21,214 nucleotides of DNA from JBGVMW01 sp045125095. Its GTDB lineage: Bacteria > Bacillota > Clostridia > Lachnospirales > Lachnospiraceae. The stretch is from the NCBI GenBank assembly GCA_045125095.1, contig JBGVMW010000279.1, positions 1 to 21,214 of the forward strand, in the 5' to 3' direction. The stretch's first letter is position 1. Every line of letters starts with the position of its first letter. Position numbers and translations under genes: made by a program. Positions 7,266 to 16,308 of this stretch are shown here, one piece after another. The notes beneath the pieces were generated by a model, which ran no database searches, was not told where the DNA came from, and saw nothing but the letters and a program-made list of their open reading frames with translations.

Positions 7266-8325
7266 ATATACAAGAGAAGAATTGATGTGTCTGGTAGTAG
7301 ATGCACCGGATGAAGATATTTACAGGCAGGTTTTGAAGAATTGGGATACCGTTGCAAAACCAATTGATGGAATGGGCAGATTTGAAACACTGACAGCACA
7401 GATTGGTGCCATTACTAGTACGGATAAAATAGATATTTCCAAGAAGGCAGTCATTATTATGTGTGCAGATAACGGCATTGTGGAGGAAGGAATCAGCCAG
7501 TCCGGTCAGGAGGTTACGGCAATCGTTGCAGAGAGGATGACAAAAAGACAGTCTTCTGTAGGAAAAATGGCAGAAGTAATTGGAGCAGATACGATTCCGG
7601 TAGACATTGGCATTAATCAAAAAGAGATGATACCGGGGATACTTGATAAAAAAATTCGATGTGGAACTAGAAATTTTAGCAAAGAGTCTGCTATGACAGA
7701 GGAAGAAGTGATTCGGGCGATTTTTACAGGGATAGAAGTGGTATCTGATTGTAAAAAAAATGGTTATCATATGCTTGCTACTGGCGAAATGGGGATAGGG
7801 AATACAACAACAAGCAGTGCCATTGCAGCAGTGTTATTAGATTGTGAAGTGGCTGAAGTTACTGGAAGGGGTGCTGGACTTAGTGACGAAAAGCTGATAC
7901 ATAAGCAGCAGGTTATTACTGATGCGATACAGAAGTATAATCTTAAGAATGCAGATGCACTTCAGGTATTGGCTACCGTTGGTGGACTTGATATTGCAGG
8001 GCTTGTGGGTGTCTGTATAGGAGGTGCAATTTTTCATGTGCCAATCGTATTAGATGGTGTGATTAGTATGGTGGCGGCTCTCCTTGCAGAACGAATTGTG
8101 CCGGGAACGAGAGATTATCTTATTCCATCACATAAGGGGAAAGAGCCGGCAGTGGAAAAATTGATGGAAGCATTAGGGTTAGAGCCTGTTATTGATGGGA
8201 AATTGGCATTAGGCGAAGGAACTGGAGCAGTTATGATGATGTCGCTGTTGGAAATAGCATTGAGTGTTTATCAGGATAGGACAACTTTTTCGGATATTCA
8301 GATAGAGCAGTACAAGAGGTATTAA
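7234..8325 (+). CDS. cobT: Nicotinate-nucleotide--dimethylbenzimidazole phosphoribosyltransferase
   Basis: CobT transfers the phosphoribosyl group of nicotinate mononucleotide to the lower-ligand base, giving the alpha-ribazole phosphate used by CobS. The 363-aa protein shows the family motifs: KPIDGMGRFETL near 43, CADNGIVEEGISQSGQEVT near 87, ATGEMGIGNTTTSSAIAA near 190 and, near the end, LGEGTGAVMMM with the catalytic glutamate. The ATG at 7234 has GGAGG six bases upstream and lies inside the end of cbiP, so translation is probably coupled. No bluB, bza or other lower-ligand synthesis gene is in the window. The actual base (dimethylbenzimidazole or another benzimidazole or purine) therefore cannot be told from here. 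Confidence 0.96.
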   Translation: MECLEKHILNRYTREELMCLVVDAPDEDIYRQVLKNWDTVAKPIDGMGRFETLTAQIGAITSTDKIDISKKAVIIMCADNGIVEEGISQSGQEVTAIVAERMTKRQSSVGKMAEVIGADTIPVDIGINQKEMIPGILDKKIRCGTRNFSKESAMTEEEVIRAIFTGIEVVSDCKKNGYHMLATGEMGIGNTTTSSAIAAVLLDCEVAEVTGRGAGLSDEKLIHKQQVITDAIQKYNLKNADALQVLATVGGLDIAGLVGVCIGGAIFHVPIVLDGVISMVAALLAERIVPGTRDYLIPSHKGKEPAVEKLMEALGLEPVIDGKLALGEGTGAVMMMSLLEIALSVYQDRTTFSDIQIEQYKRY

Positions 8326-8371
8326 ATTGAAAATTCTCAGATAGACAGAAAGGAAAGGCTTATATACAGTG

Positions 8372-8908
8372 ATGACATTGATTATCGGAGGAAGCGGAAG
8401 TGGAAAGTCAGCTTATGCAGAGAAATGTATTGCGTTATGCTCCGAAGGAAAAAAGAAATATTATCTTGCAACAATGCAGGTTTATGATAAAGAAGGGCAG
8501 AAAAAGGTAGACAATCACCGAAAGTTCAGAGGTGGAAAGGGCTTCATAACCATTGAACAGCCGGTATCCATTGAGGAAGTGGTAGATAAGATGGATAGGG
8601 GAGAAAAGACAGCTTTGTTAGAATGCATGTCCAATCTTGTAGCAAATGAGATGTTTTCGGAAGAAATTCCAAAAACAAAAGAAGCGGTGACAGATAAAAT
8701 AATAAGTAACATGAAAGTCTTGAAAGAGAAACTGACACACCTCATAGTTGTCACAAACAATGTATTTGAAGAAGGCACTTCTTATGATGAAACAACTATG
8801 GAATATATTAGGGGACTGGCAAATATCAATGAAAAACTTGCTGTTATAGCAGATGAAGTGGTGGAAGTTGTTGTCGGTATTCCTGTAGTAATAAAGAAAG
8901 GTCGATGA
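8372..8908 (+). CDS. cobU: Adenosylcobinamide kinase / guanylyltransferase, first copy with altered C-terminal motif
   Basis: CobU phosphorylates adenosylcobinamide and then attaches GMP, giving adenosyl-GDP-cobinamide. This 178-aa protein has an intact P-loop, GGSGSGKSAYAE (about 6-17), and the histidine that would carry GMP at about residue 49 in DNHRKFR. The LLECMSNLVANEMF segment matches the family core. The highly conserved [ST]NEVGxGIVP block is replaced by TNNVFEEGTSYD, so the region that normally closes over the active site is unusual. A second, shorter CobU-like gene retaining that block lies just after cobS (9687). A GTG at 8369 directly precedes the ATG and sits closer to the AGGAAAGG site (8351-8358), so either codon may start translation. 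Confidence 0.88.
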   Translation: MTLIIGGSGSGKSAYAEKCIALCSEGKKKYYLATMQVYDKEGQKKVDNHRKFRGGKGFITIEQPVSIEEVVDKMDRGEKTALLECMSNLVANEMFSEEIPKTKEAVTDKIISNMKVLKEKLTHLIVVTNNVFEEGTSYDETTMEYIRGLANINEKLAVIADEVVEVVVGIPVVIKKGR

Positions 8909-8909
8909 T

Positions 8910-9674
8910 ATGAAAATAGTAAAATCATTTTTTATCGCATTTTCCATATATTCGAAGATTCCGGTTCCACAATTTGAGTGGAAGGAAGAAGATATGAAAT
9001 ATATGTTATGCTTTTTTCCGTGGATTGGAGCAGTGATTGGTGGATGCGTATATTTGTGGGGATATTTCTGCGGAAGTCATAATGTGGGAGAATTGTGTTA
9101 TACACTTGTGGGTGCAGCCATTCCACTTTTGATTACGGGAGGATTTCATGTAGATGGCTTTATGGATACAATGGATGCGTTTCATTCCTATCAGCCAAAA
9201 GAAAAAAAGTTAGAAATCCTAAAAGATTCCCATATTGGAGCTTTTGCAGTGATTATGCTGGCTGCATATGGGTTGGTTTATCTAGGAGCATTTTCAGAAA
9301 TGAAAGATGATACGTTATTAAGGATGGGATGTGGAGGTTTCTTTTTATCACGTTGCCTTAGCGGAATTAGTGTCGTTTCTTTTCCGTCAGCAAAGAATGA
9401 TGGATTGCTTTATCTGTTTGCTAACAATTCTCAAAGAAAAATAGTGAAATGGGTATTGTATCTGCAAAGTATCATTTGTATCGGGTTTATGCTATTGCAA
9501 TCACTTTATGCAGGTGCGATTGTGACGGCTACCGCTTTTTTTGTGTTTGCTTATTATTATTATCGTTGCAAAAAGGAACTGGGTGGAATTACAGGTGATA
9601 CAGCAGGGTATTTTGTACTGATTTGTGAAGGAAGCATGATGGTTGTGATATCATTGATAAATATTTTGGCATAG
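8910..9674 (+). CDS. cobS: Adenosylcobinamide-GDP ribazoletransferase (cobalamin synthase)
   Basis: CobS joins adenosyl-GDP-cobinamide to alpha-ribazole or its phosphate in the membrane, the last assembly step. The 254-aa protein is largely hydrophobic with several membrane helices. It has the family's active-site block GGFHVDGFMDTMDAFHS near residues 76-92 and KDSHIGAFAVIML near 107-119, both with the metal-binding acidic residues. IPVPQFEW near the N-terminus matches the usual start of the family. It begins two bases after the cobU stop codon, which suggests translational coupling. Confidence 0.95.
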   Translation: MKIVKSFFIAFSIYSKIPVPQFEWKEEDMKYMLCFFPWIGAVIGGCVYLWGYFCGSHNVGELCYTLVGAAIPLLITGGFHVDGFMDTMDAFHSYQPKEKKLEILKDSHIGAFAVIMLAAYGLVYLGAFSEMKDDTLLRMGCGGFFLSRCLSGISVVSFPSAKNDGLLYLFANNSQRKIVKWVLYLQSIICIGFMLLQSLYAGAIVTATAFFVFAYYYYRCKKELGGITGDTAGYFVLICEGSMMVVISLINILA

Positions 9675-9686
9675 AGGAAGAAGAAA

Positions 9687-10070
9687 ATGAAATTGATTAT
9701 CGGCGGGTATGCGCAGGGAAAATTGAATTATGCAATACAGAAGTATCCTTTGGAAACAAGCATAGTATGTGATGGTGTAATACCGGAGGACATAGAAACA
9801 CAAGGAAAAACGGTGATTATGAATCATTTTCATAGTTGGGTAAAAACTTGTATTTCCAAAGGAAGATGCCCGGAAGAAGAAATAAGGTCATTTCTGGAGC
9901 ATTATCCGGATTGCATTATTATCAGTGACGAGGTTGGAAATGGTATTGTACCAGTTGATGCTTTTGAAAGAGAGTATCGGGAGCGGACAGGAAGAATTCT
10001 TGTTGAGCTTGCAGGCAGAGCAGAGGAAGTGGAGCGTGTTATATGCGGAATTGGTCAGAAAATCAAATAA
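9687..10070 (+). CDS. Short second CobU-like protein with degenerate P-loop
   Basis: The 127-aa product reads as a shrunken CobU. It begins MKLIIGGYAQGKLNYA, where the P-loop lysine (12) is kept but the following Ser/Thr is leucine. It ends with ISDEVGNGIVPVDAFERE (80-97), RTGRILVELAGRAEEV and GIGQKIK, which align block by block with the C-terminal third of classical CobU. The middle, including the GMP-accepting histidine region, is shortened by about 50 residues. The preceding cobU keeps the P-loop and histidine but has lost the EVGxGIVP block, so the two genes are complementary in what they conserve. They may form a hetero-oligomer, or this one may be a regulatory or specialised paralog. 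Its last 28 bases overlap cobC. Family assignment is fairly firm; activity is unknown. Confidence 0.75.
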   Translation: MKLIIGGYAQGKLNYAIQKYPLETSIVCDGVIPEDIETQGKTVIMNHFHSWVKTCISKGRCPEEEIRSFLEHYPDCIIISDEVGNGIVPVDAFEREYRERTGRILVELAGRAEEVERVICGIGQKIK

Positions 10071-10669
10071 CATTCGTGCTAATCCGGCATGGAGCAACGA
10101 AATCCAATAGAGAACAAAGATATTTGGGAAAAACAGAAGAATCTCTTTCGGAAGACGGGGTAAAAGACTTATTAGAATATAAAAACAAAAACCGCTATCT
10201 GAATGTAGAATATGTATTTACCAGCCCTATGAAAAGATGTGTGGAAACAGCAGAAATTCTTTATCCAAATGTGAAAAACATAGTTATACCGGAATGGGAG
10301 GAGATGGATTTTGGGGCGTTTGAAGGTAAAAATTATATGGAGTTAAAGGATGACAGACGATATCAATTATGGATTGACAGCAATGGTACACTGCCTTTTC
10401 CGGAAGGGGAGAGCCGGGAAGAATTTATTCTGCGATGTGAGCGTGGTTTTTATAAAATGATAAAAGAACTTTGTCAATTGATAGAAAAAGATGGAAGTCA
10501 GCCAAAAACAATAGGAATGATTGTTCATGGTGGAACAATTATGGCATTGCTTAGTCAGTATTATGGTGGTGAATATTTTGACTATCAGGTATCCAATGGT
10601 GGCGGATATGTGTGTACATTAAAAAAATGGAGCGGTAAGCCTGAAATGACAGAGTTGAAGAAAATATAA
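10043..10669 (+). CDS. cobC: Histidine phosphatase family protein, probable alpha-ribazole phosphatase
   Basis: CobC removes the 5'-phosphate of alpha-ribazole phosphate or of adenosylcobalamin phosphate in nucleotide-loop assembly. The 208-aa protein has the phosphoglycerate-mutase-like RHG motif (15-17, phospho-acceptor His16), the conserved arginine in TSPMKRCVETA near 60-70, the acid in EEMDFGAFEGK near 86-96 and the second histidine in VHGGT (His162). The ATG at 10043 lies inside the preceding CobU-like gene, with GGAG eight bases upstream. The fold is certain; the substrate is inferred from its place between nucleotide-loop genes. Confidence 0.88.
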   Translation: MRNWSENQITFVLIRHGATKSNREQRYLGKTEESLSEDGVKDLLEYKNKNRYLNVEYVFTSPMKRCVETAEILYPNVKNIVIPEWEEMDFGAFEGKNYMELKDDRRYQLWIDSNGTLPFPEGESREEFILRCERGFYKMIKELCQLIEKDGSQPKTIGMIVHGGTIMALLSQYYGGEYFDYQVSNGGGYVCTLKKWSGKPEMTELKKI

Positions 10670-10684
10670 CAGGAGAGGAAACGC

Positions 10685-11653
10685 ATGAAATATCATATGA
10701 TAGCATTCTTTTGTGGATTTCTGCTTGATTTACTTATAGGGGATCCTTATTTTCTGCCACATCCGATTCGATTGATAGGAAGTTTGATTGCGAAGGTGGA
10801 GAACTGGTTATTAGGAAAAGGACAGAATAGGGCAAGAGAGTTTCGGCAGGGGATATGGATGGTGATTATTGTACTTAGCAGTACGGTAGCTGTAGCCACA
10901 TTGATTCTATTTGGAGCGTATTGGCTACATCCCTATGTAGGAATAGTAATAGAAACAATTATGACGTATCAGATTCTTGCAACCAAGTGCTTGAAGGTTG
11001 AAAGTATGAAGGTTTATAAATGTCTAAAGGTTCAGAATGTGGAAGAAGCAAGAAAGGCAGTTTCTATGATAGTTGGCAGAGATACGGCTTGTTTAAATGA
11101 AGAAGGAATTGCAAAGGCGGCGATAGAAACTGTGGCTGAAAATACTTCCGATGGAGTGATTGCACCGATGTTGTATACTGCGATTGGTGGTCCGATATTT
11201 GGATTTTTTTATAAAGCAATCAATACAATGGATTCCATGATTGGTTATAAGAATGAAAAATATTTGTATTTTGGCAGAGCAGCTGCAAAGTTGGATGATT
11301 TTGTAAATTTTATTCCTGCCAGAGTGAGTGCATATTTTATGATTGCAGCCTCATTTCTGGGAGGAAAAAGTTTTTCAGGAAGACACGCGTTTTACATATA
11401 TAAAAAAGATAACAGGAAACACGCAAGTCCTAATTCAGCACAGACAGAATCGGTATGTGCGGGGGCGCTTAGAATACAGCTTGCAGGAGATGCCAGTTAC
11501 TTTGGGAAGGTGGTAAAGAAGCCGTATATTGGAGAGGCTTTACGCAAGGTGGAATATGAAGATATTAAACGTGTCAATCAGTTGCTTTTTTTGACAGCAT
11601 GGATAAGTGAAATTGTATGTCTGCTTTTGATGATGCTTATATGTGTACTTTGA
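10685..11653 (+). CDS. cbiB: Adenosylcobinamide-phosphate synthase
   Basis: CbiB, an integral membrane protein, attaches (R)-1-amino-2-propanol phosphate, made by the decarboxylase encoded next, to adenosylcobyric acid. The 322-aa protein shows family motifs: GFLLDLLIGDPYFLPHPIRL near the N-terminus, AETVAENTSDGVIAPMLYT with neighbouring residues near 145-165, NTMDSMIGYKNEKY near 180, KLDDFVNFIPAR near 202 and SPNSAQTESVCAGAL near 243. Several hydrophobic helices are visible, including one at the very C-terminus. The start has AGGAGAGG about six bases upstream. Confidence 0.96.
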   Translation: MKYHMIAFFCGFLLDLLIGDPYFLPHPIRLIGSLIAKVENWLLGKGQNRAREFRQGIWMVIIVLSSTVAVATLILFGAYWLHPYVGIVIETIMTYQILATKCLKVESMKVYKCLKVQNVEEARKAVSMIVGRDTACLNEEGIAKAAIETVAENTSDGVIAPMLYTAIGGPIFGFFYKAINTMDSMIGYKNEKYLYFGRAAAKLDDFVNFIPARVSAYFMIAASFLGGKSFSGRHAFYIYKKDNRKHASPNSAQTESVCAGALRIQLAGDASYFGKVVKKPYIGEALRKVEYEDIKRVNQLLFLTAWISEIVCLLLMMLICVL

Positions 11654-11699
11654 CAATTTGTCGCCGTATAAAAATCTAGAAAGGAAGTGAAAATTTAGA

Positions 11700-12728
11700 A
11701 TGAAAGGAATTCATGGAGGAGATATATACAATAACCATGTGAATATCGATTTCTCCGTAAATGTGAATCCACTTGGTGTGCCGGAAGTCGTAAAGGCGTC
11801 ACTACATGAAGCGGTAGAAATATGTAGCAAATATCCGGATATGACAGCAGAAAAATTAAAAAAGGAAGTCAGCACAATGTTGTCAATTCAGAAGGAATAT
11901 TTGCTCTTTGGAAATGGTGCATCAGAGCTTTTCATGGCGATTGCTCATGGGATAAAACCGAAAAAGACAGTCATCCCCGTTCCGTCTTTTTATGGGTATG
12001 AGTACACAGCAGGAGCAGCCGGGGGAGAGATTGTTTATTACGAGATGAAAGAGGAAACAGCATTCTGCCTTAATGAGGATTTTTTTACTGCATTGACGGA
12101 AGATGTAGAGCTGCTTTTACTTGCCAATCCAAATAATCCTACGGGAAATCTGCTTAGCACAGCGTACTTGAAAAAACTTTTATGTCATTGCCGAAACAAT
12201 GGAATTTATGTAGTATTGGATGAATGCTTTATTGAGTTTTGCGGAACAGAGTTTTCGATGTTACAGGAGATAGAGCAATTTGAAAATCTGATACTTGTCA
12301 GAGCGTTTACCAAGATATTTGCTATCCCCGGTGTGCGATTGGGGTATCTGATTTGCAGTAATCAGGCACTTTTAGATAGAATAAAAAGACAACTGCCAGA
12401 GTGGAATCTTTCTAGTTTTGCACAGGAAGCAGGGTGTGCATGTGCAAAGCAGTCAGCATTTATAAGGGAGACAGCAGATTATATAAGGAGAGAACGGCAG
12501 TTTTTAGCAGACAATTTGAAGCAGATGGGATTTAAGGTGTTTGGTGGTGAGGCAAATTATATTTTAATTTACAGTAAAGCATTGATGTATGAACGATTGC
12601 TAGAGCGAGGAATTTTAATTCGTGACTGTGAGAATTTTAAAGGTCTAAAAAAAGGTTATTACCGGATTGCGGTGAAAAGCAGAGAGGATAATGAAATATT
12701 ATTAAGAATGATTGGAGAAATAAGTTGA
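11700..12728 (+). CDS. cobD: L-threonine-O-3-phosphate decarboxylase (PLP-dependent)
   Basis: CobD decarboxylates L-threonine phosphate to (R)-1-amino-2-propanol phosphate, the linker between corrin ring and nucleotide loop. The 342-aa protein belongs to the class I/II aminotransferase fold: HGGDIY near residue 5, DFSVNVNPLGVP near 17, LANPNNPTGN (141-150), VVLDECFIEF (171-180) and the PLP-binding Lys205 in FTKIFAIPGVRLGY. It is separated from cbiB, its functional partner, by 46 bases. The alternative, histidinol-phosphate aminotransferase, is unlikely given the HGGDIY start and this position. Its stop overlaps the start of cbiC by four bases. Confidence 0.94.
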   Translation: MKGIHGGDIYNNHVNIDFSVNVNPLGVPEVVKASLHEAVEICSKYPDMTAEKLKKEVSTMLSIQKEYLLFGNGASELFMAIAHGIKPKKTVIPVPSFYGYEYTAGAAGGEIVYYEMKEETAFCLNEDFFTALTEDVELLLLANPNNPTGNLLSTAYLKKLLCHCRNNGIYVVLDECFIEFCGTEFSMLQEIEQFENLILVRAFTKIFAIPGVRLGYLICSNQALLDRIKRQLPEWNLSSFAQEAGCACAKQSAFIRETADYIRRERQFLADNLKQMGFKVFGGEANYILIYSKALMYERLLERGILIRDCENFKGLKKGYYRIAVKSREDNEILLRMIGEIS

Positions 12729-13372
12729 GCCGAATAGAACATTTACTTCCAGAAGAAATTGAAAAGCGAAGCTTTGAGATGATTGCAGAAGAATTATTAG
12801 AAAGGGGAATTTGTCTTCCGATAGAAGAAGACATGATTACAAAGCGAGTGATACATACCAGTGCAGATTTTGATTATGCTGAAACGCTTGTATATTCAAA
12901 AGATGCTGTTGCAGTTGCCAAAAGATTGCTTTTAAACGGTGCAGATATTGTGACAGATACCAATATGGCACTTGCTGGAATTAATAAGAAGGTGCTTGCA
13001 GAATTTGGAGGAGAAGCGCACTGTTTTATGGCAGATAAAGAGGTTGCACTTTTGGCAAAAGAGCGAAGTACGACAAGAGCAGCTATCAGTATGGAGAAAG
13101 CATCTAACATAAAGAAGCCGGTGATTTTTGCAATTGGTAATGCACCGACTGCTTTGATACAGTTATATGAAATGATGCAAAAGAGTGATTGGAGACCGGC
13201 ATTTATCATTGGCGTTCCGGTAGGGTTTGTAAATGTGGAAGCGGCAAAAGAACTGATAAGGAAAACAGATGTGCCTCACATTATCAATGTAGGGAGAAAA
13301 GGTGGCAGTAATGTGGCGGCGGCTATTTGCAATGCGATTTTGTATGAACTTAAGAAAAATGTGAAAAATTAG
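12725..13372 (+). CDS. cbiC: Cobalt-precorrin-8 methylmutase
   Basis: CbiC moves the methyl group from C11 to C12 of cobalt-precorrin-8 to give cobyrinic acid. The 215-aa protein contains the catalytic histidine (His44) in KRVIHTSADFDYAETL and the family segments GADIVTDTNMALAGINK and VGFVNVEAAKELI. PEEIEKRSFEMI at the start matches the usual N-terminus. Translation appears to begin at a TTG that overlaps the cobD stop (TTGA), with GGAGA about six bases upstream. No in-frame ATG gives a full N-terminus. Confidence 0.94.
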   Translation: MSRIEHLLPEEIEKRSFEMIAEELLERGICLPIEEDMITKRVIHTSADFDYAETLVYSKDAVAVAKRLLLNGADIVTDTNMALAGINKKVLAEFGGEAHCFMADKEVALLAKERSTTRAAISMEKASNIKKPVIFAIGNAPTALIQLYEMMQKSDWRPAFIIGVPVGFVNVEAAKELIRKTDVPHIINVGRKGGSNVAAAICNAILYELKKNVKN

Positions 13373-13405
13373 TGGCAACTGTACGCAGACAGAGGAGGAA
13401 TATCT

Positions 13406-14518
13406 ATGCACTATGGCTTTACTACAGGAAGCTGTGCAGCGGCAGCGGCAAAGGCAGCCACTTATATGTTATTGACAGGCAGAAGAAAAACAGAAATTAC
13501 GATAGAGACACCAAAAGGAATTACTTATACAGCACAGCTTATAGATATCAACTGCAAAGAAAACGTAGTCAGTTGTGCAGTGGAAAAAGATGGTGGAGAT
13601 GATCCGGATATTACAACAGGTGCGTTGATATATGCAAAAGTTTCTTATGGAGAGAGTCAAAAGCAGGAGATACAAATTGAAGGGGGAACTGGTGTAGGAA
13701 GGGTGATAAAGCCCGGTCTTGATCAGCCGGTAGGAAATGCTGCGATTAATCATGTACCAAGAGAGATGATAGAAAAGGAAGTCATGCAGGTTTGCCGGAT
13801 TACTGATTATAAAGGCAGCTTACATGTTGAGATTTCTGTGCCGGAGGGGGAACGATTAGCAGAGCATACGTTTAACCCAAGACTTGGCATTGTTGGCGGT
13901 ATTTCGATATTGGGTACAAGTGGAGTTGTGGAGCCGATGAGTAATCAGGCAATTTTAGATACGATTAAAGTGGAATTAAAGCAGAGAAGGGCGGAAGGGT
14001 ATGATTATGTTACAGTGTCACCGGGGAATTATGGACTGGATTTTATGAAAAAATCATATGGTTATGATTTAGACAGAAGTGTCAAGTGCAGCAATTTTAT
14101 AGGTGATACGATTGACATGGCAGTAGAATTGGGATTTCAAAAAATGCTTCTTACCGGTCATATCGGCAAGCTGATTAAGGTAGCAGGTGGAATTATGAAT
14201 ACGCATTCAAGAGAAGCAGATTGCAGAATGGAGCTTTTGGCAGCTTTTTCGATAAGAGAACATGTAAAGCCTGAACAAGTTTGTCAGATATTAGATTGTG
14301 TTACGACTGAGGAAGCGGTGCGTATTTTGAAAGATAATGGAAAGTTACAATTGGTAATGGATCATGTGATGGAACGTATTTGTTATTATTTAGAAAGACG
14401 TGGAAAAGGAAAACTTCAGATTGACTGCATTCTATATGCAAATGAATTTGGAGAATTGGCAAGAAGTAAGGAGGCAGAATCATGGTTTACTTTGTTGGCG
14501 CAGGAACTGGAGCAGTAG
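13406..14518 (+). CDS. cbiD: Cobalt-precorrin-5B C1-methyltransferase
   Basis: CbiD methylates C1 of cobalt-precorrin-5B, a step specific to the anaerobic route. The 370-aa protein opens with the hallmark GFTTGSCAAAAAKAA. It contains CAVEKDGGDDPDITTGALIYA, GTGVGRVIKPGLDQPVGNAAIN, NPRLGIVGGISILGTSGVVEP and TGHIGKLIKVAGGIMNTHS, all diagnostic. GGAGG lies about nine bases before the ATG. Its end overlaps cbiF by 37 bases. It is seen intact, without frameshift. Confidence 0.96.
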   Translation: MHYGFTTGSCAAAAAKAATYMLLTGRRKTEITIETPKGITYTAQLIDINCKENVVSCAVEKDGGDDPDITTGALIYAKVSYGESQKQEIQIEGGTGVGRVIKPGLDQPVGNAAINHVPREMIEKEVMQVCRITDYKGSLHVEISVPEGERLAEHTFNPRLGIVGGISILGTSGVVEPMSNQAILDTIKVELKQRRAEGYDYVTVSPGNYGLDFMKKSYGYDLDRSVKCSNFIGDTIDMAVELGFQKMLLTGHIGKLIKVAGGIMNTHSREADCRMELLAAFSIREHVKPEQVCQILDCVTTEEAVRILKDNGKLQLVMDHVMERICYYLERRGKGKLQIDCILYANEFGELARSKEAESWFTLLAQELEQ

Positions 14519-15243
14519 ATTTGATAACAGTCAGAGGGATGCGTTTATTAGAACAGGCAGATGTAATCATTTATGCTGGTTCTTTAGTCAATCCTGAACT
14601 TTTAAATTATGCAAAGGCAGAATGTGAGATACACGACAGTGCAAAGTTGACACTGGAGGAAGTGCTAGAGGTTATGCAGAAGGCAGAAGCAGAAGGAAAA
14701 ATAACAGTCCGACTTCACACTGGAGAACCGAGCATCTATGGAGCAGTACGAGAGCAAATGGATGAATTAGATAAATTAGGAATTTCTTATGAAAGCTGTC
14801 CGGGAGTCAGTGCATGTTTTGGAGCAGCGTCCTCTCTCAATCTGGAATTTACTTTACCGGGGATATCTCAATCGCTGATTATTACTAGAATGGAAGGAAA
14901 AACCAAGGTTCCTGACACAGAAAGTATTGAGAGTTTTGCAGCACATCATGCATCGATGGCAATTTATTTGAGCACAGGGATGTTGGAGGAGCTGAGCAAG
15001 AGGCTTATTGCAGGCGGGTATGATAAGGAGACACCGGCGGCACTTGTATATAAGGCGACATGGAACGAAGAAGAAGCATATATTTGCAACATTGAAACAT
15101 TGCATAGCACAGCAGTAGCACATGGCATCACAAAGACTGCCTTAGTATTGGTAGGAGATGTCATTACGCATCAAAATTATAAAAAGTCAAGGTTATATGC
15201 GGCTGATTTTTCAACGGAATTTCGGCAGGCAAAGGAAGAATAG
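14482..15243 (+). CDS. cbiF: Cobalt-precorrin-4 C11-methyltransferase
   Basis: CbiF is a SAM-dependent tetrapyrrole methyltransferase acting at C11 of cobalt-precorrin-4. The 253-aa protein begins MVYFVGAGTGAVDLITVRG, the SAM-binding glycine-rich loop. It has ADVIIYAGSLVNPELL, the RLHTGEPSIYGAVREQ block near 73-90 and LPGISQSLIITRMEGKT near 127, which separate CbiF from the other family members. The ATG has AAGGAGG about eight bases upstream inside the end of cbiD. Length and motifs are usual for the family. Confidence 0.96.
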   Translation: MVYFVGAGTGAVDLITVRGMRLLEQADVIIYAGSLVNPELLNYAKAECEIHDSAKLTLEEVLEVMQKAEAEGKITVRLHTGEPSIYGAVREQMDELDKLGISYESCPGVSACFGAASSLNLEFTLPGISQSLIITRMEGKTKVPDTESIESFAAHHASMAIYLSTGMLEELSKRLIAGGYDKETPAALVYKATWNEEEAYICNIETLHSTAVAHGITKTALVLVGDVITHQNYKKSRLYAADFSTEFRQAKEE

Positions 15244-15249
15244 AATGGT

Positions 15250-16308
15250 ATGAAATTAAGTATTATCAGCTTTACGGGGAATGGAATAAATCTTTCAGAA
15301 AGAATTGCAAAAGAGTTGGTTGAAATAGAAGTTACTTTATTTACGAAATGTACGGTCAGCGAAAAAGACGAACGAGTTCTGATTGTTAATCAGAGCATTG
15401 GAGAGTGGGCAAAGAAGCAGATGAAAGAAAAGAATGCACTGCTTTTTATTGGTGCCTGTGGCATTGCAGTAAGGGCGATTGCACCTTATCTTACAGATAA
15501 GCTTCATGATAGCCCGGTGCTGGTGACAGATGAGAAAGGCAGGTATGTGATTCCGATTTTGTCTGGACATATGGGCGGTGCCAATGAGCTGGCATGTTAT
15601 ATTGCGGGGGAAATAGGTGCAGATCCGGTTATTACTACAGCAACCGATATCAATAGAAAATTTGCAGTAGATGTATTTGCAAAGAAAAATGGACTTTTTA
15701 TTGTGAATAAAGATGGAATTGCAAAAGTATCTTCTAAGATATTGGCTGGAGAGCCTGTCACAATATCTGTAGAGCCGGGACATGTGCAGAAAGGAAGTCA
15801 TTTGCCTGATGGAGTACATATAGTTTCCTATCCACCGGGGCAGCGTGTTGATATCGTGGTTACTTCGCAGGAAAGAGAATTTGATACAGCTATTCTTTTA
15901 AAACCAAGGGAATATGTTATAGGAATGGGATGCAGGAGAGGAAAGGAAGCAGATAAAATAGAAGATTTGATTATGCGCAGCATGGATGTTCTGGGGATTT
16001 CTGTTACGCAGATTTTGGCATTATCTTCGATAGAACAGAAACGTGATGAACAGGGATTTATAGCATGGAGTAGGAAAGAGAATCTTCCATTTATTACTTA
16101 TACAGCAGAAGAATTGCAGAAAGTGAAAGGCAATTTTCGCAAGTCAGCTTTCGTAAAAGATAAGGTTGGCGTTGACAATGTATGTGAACGGGCAGCGTTA
16201 AAGGCGTGTGAACCGGAAGGAAGGCTTGTATATGAAAAACATGCAGAGGATGGAATGACGATAGCAATTGCCAAACGGGAATGGAGAGTAGTATTTGATG
16301 AAACATAA
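15250..16308 (+). CDS. cbiG: Cobalt-precorrin-5A hydrolase
   Basis: CbiG opens the delta-lactone of cobalt-precorrin-5A and releases the C20 carbon as acetaldehyde, a step found only in the anaerobic route. The 352-aa protein shows GACGIAVRAIAPYLTDK near 72-88 and SPVLVTDEKGRYVIPILSGH plus MGGANELA near 92-120, and a C-terminal domain starting around 222 with IGMGCRRGKEADKIEDLI. Both the N-terminal and C-terminal CbiG domains are therefore present. It follows cbiF by six bases and overlaps cbiH by 11. Confidence 0.95.
   Translation: MKLSIISFTGNGINLSERIAKELVEIEVTLFTKCTVSEKDERVLIVNQSIGEWAKKQMKEKNALLFIGACGIAVRAIAPYLTDKLHDSPVLVTDEKGRYVIPILSGHMGGANELACYIAGEIGADPVITTATDINRKFAVDVFAKKNGLFIVNKDGIAKVSSKILAGEPVTISVEPGHVQKGSHLPDGVHIVSYPPGQRVDIVVTSQEREFDTAILLKPREYVIGMGCRRGKEADKIEDLIMRSMDVLGISVTQILALSSIEQKRDEQGFIAWSRKENLPFITYTAEELQKVKGNFRKSAFVKDKVGVDNVCERAALKACEPEGRLVYEKHAEDGMTIAIAKREWRVVFDET

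Noticed and set aside
8515..8947. Antisense frames opposite cobU and elsewhere in the operon
   Set aside because: They are shadows of well-supported genes on the + strand, rich in Phe/Ser/His/Ile from reversed codons, with no start signals.
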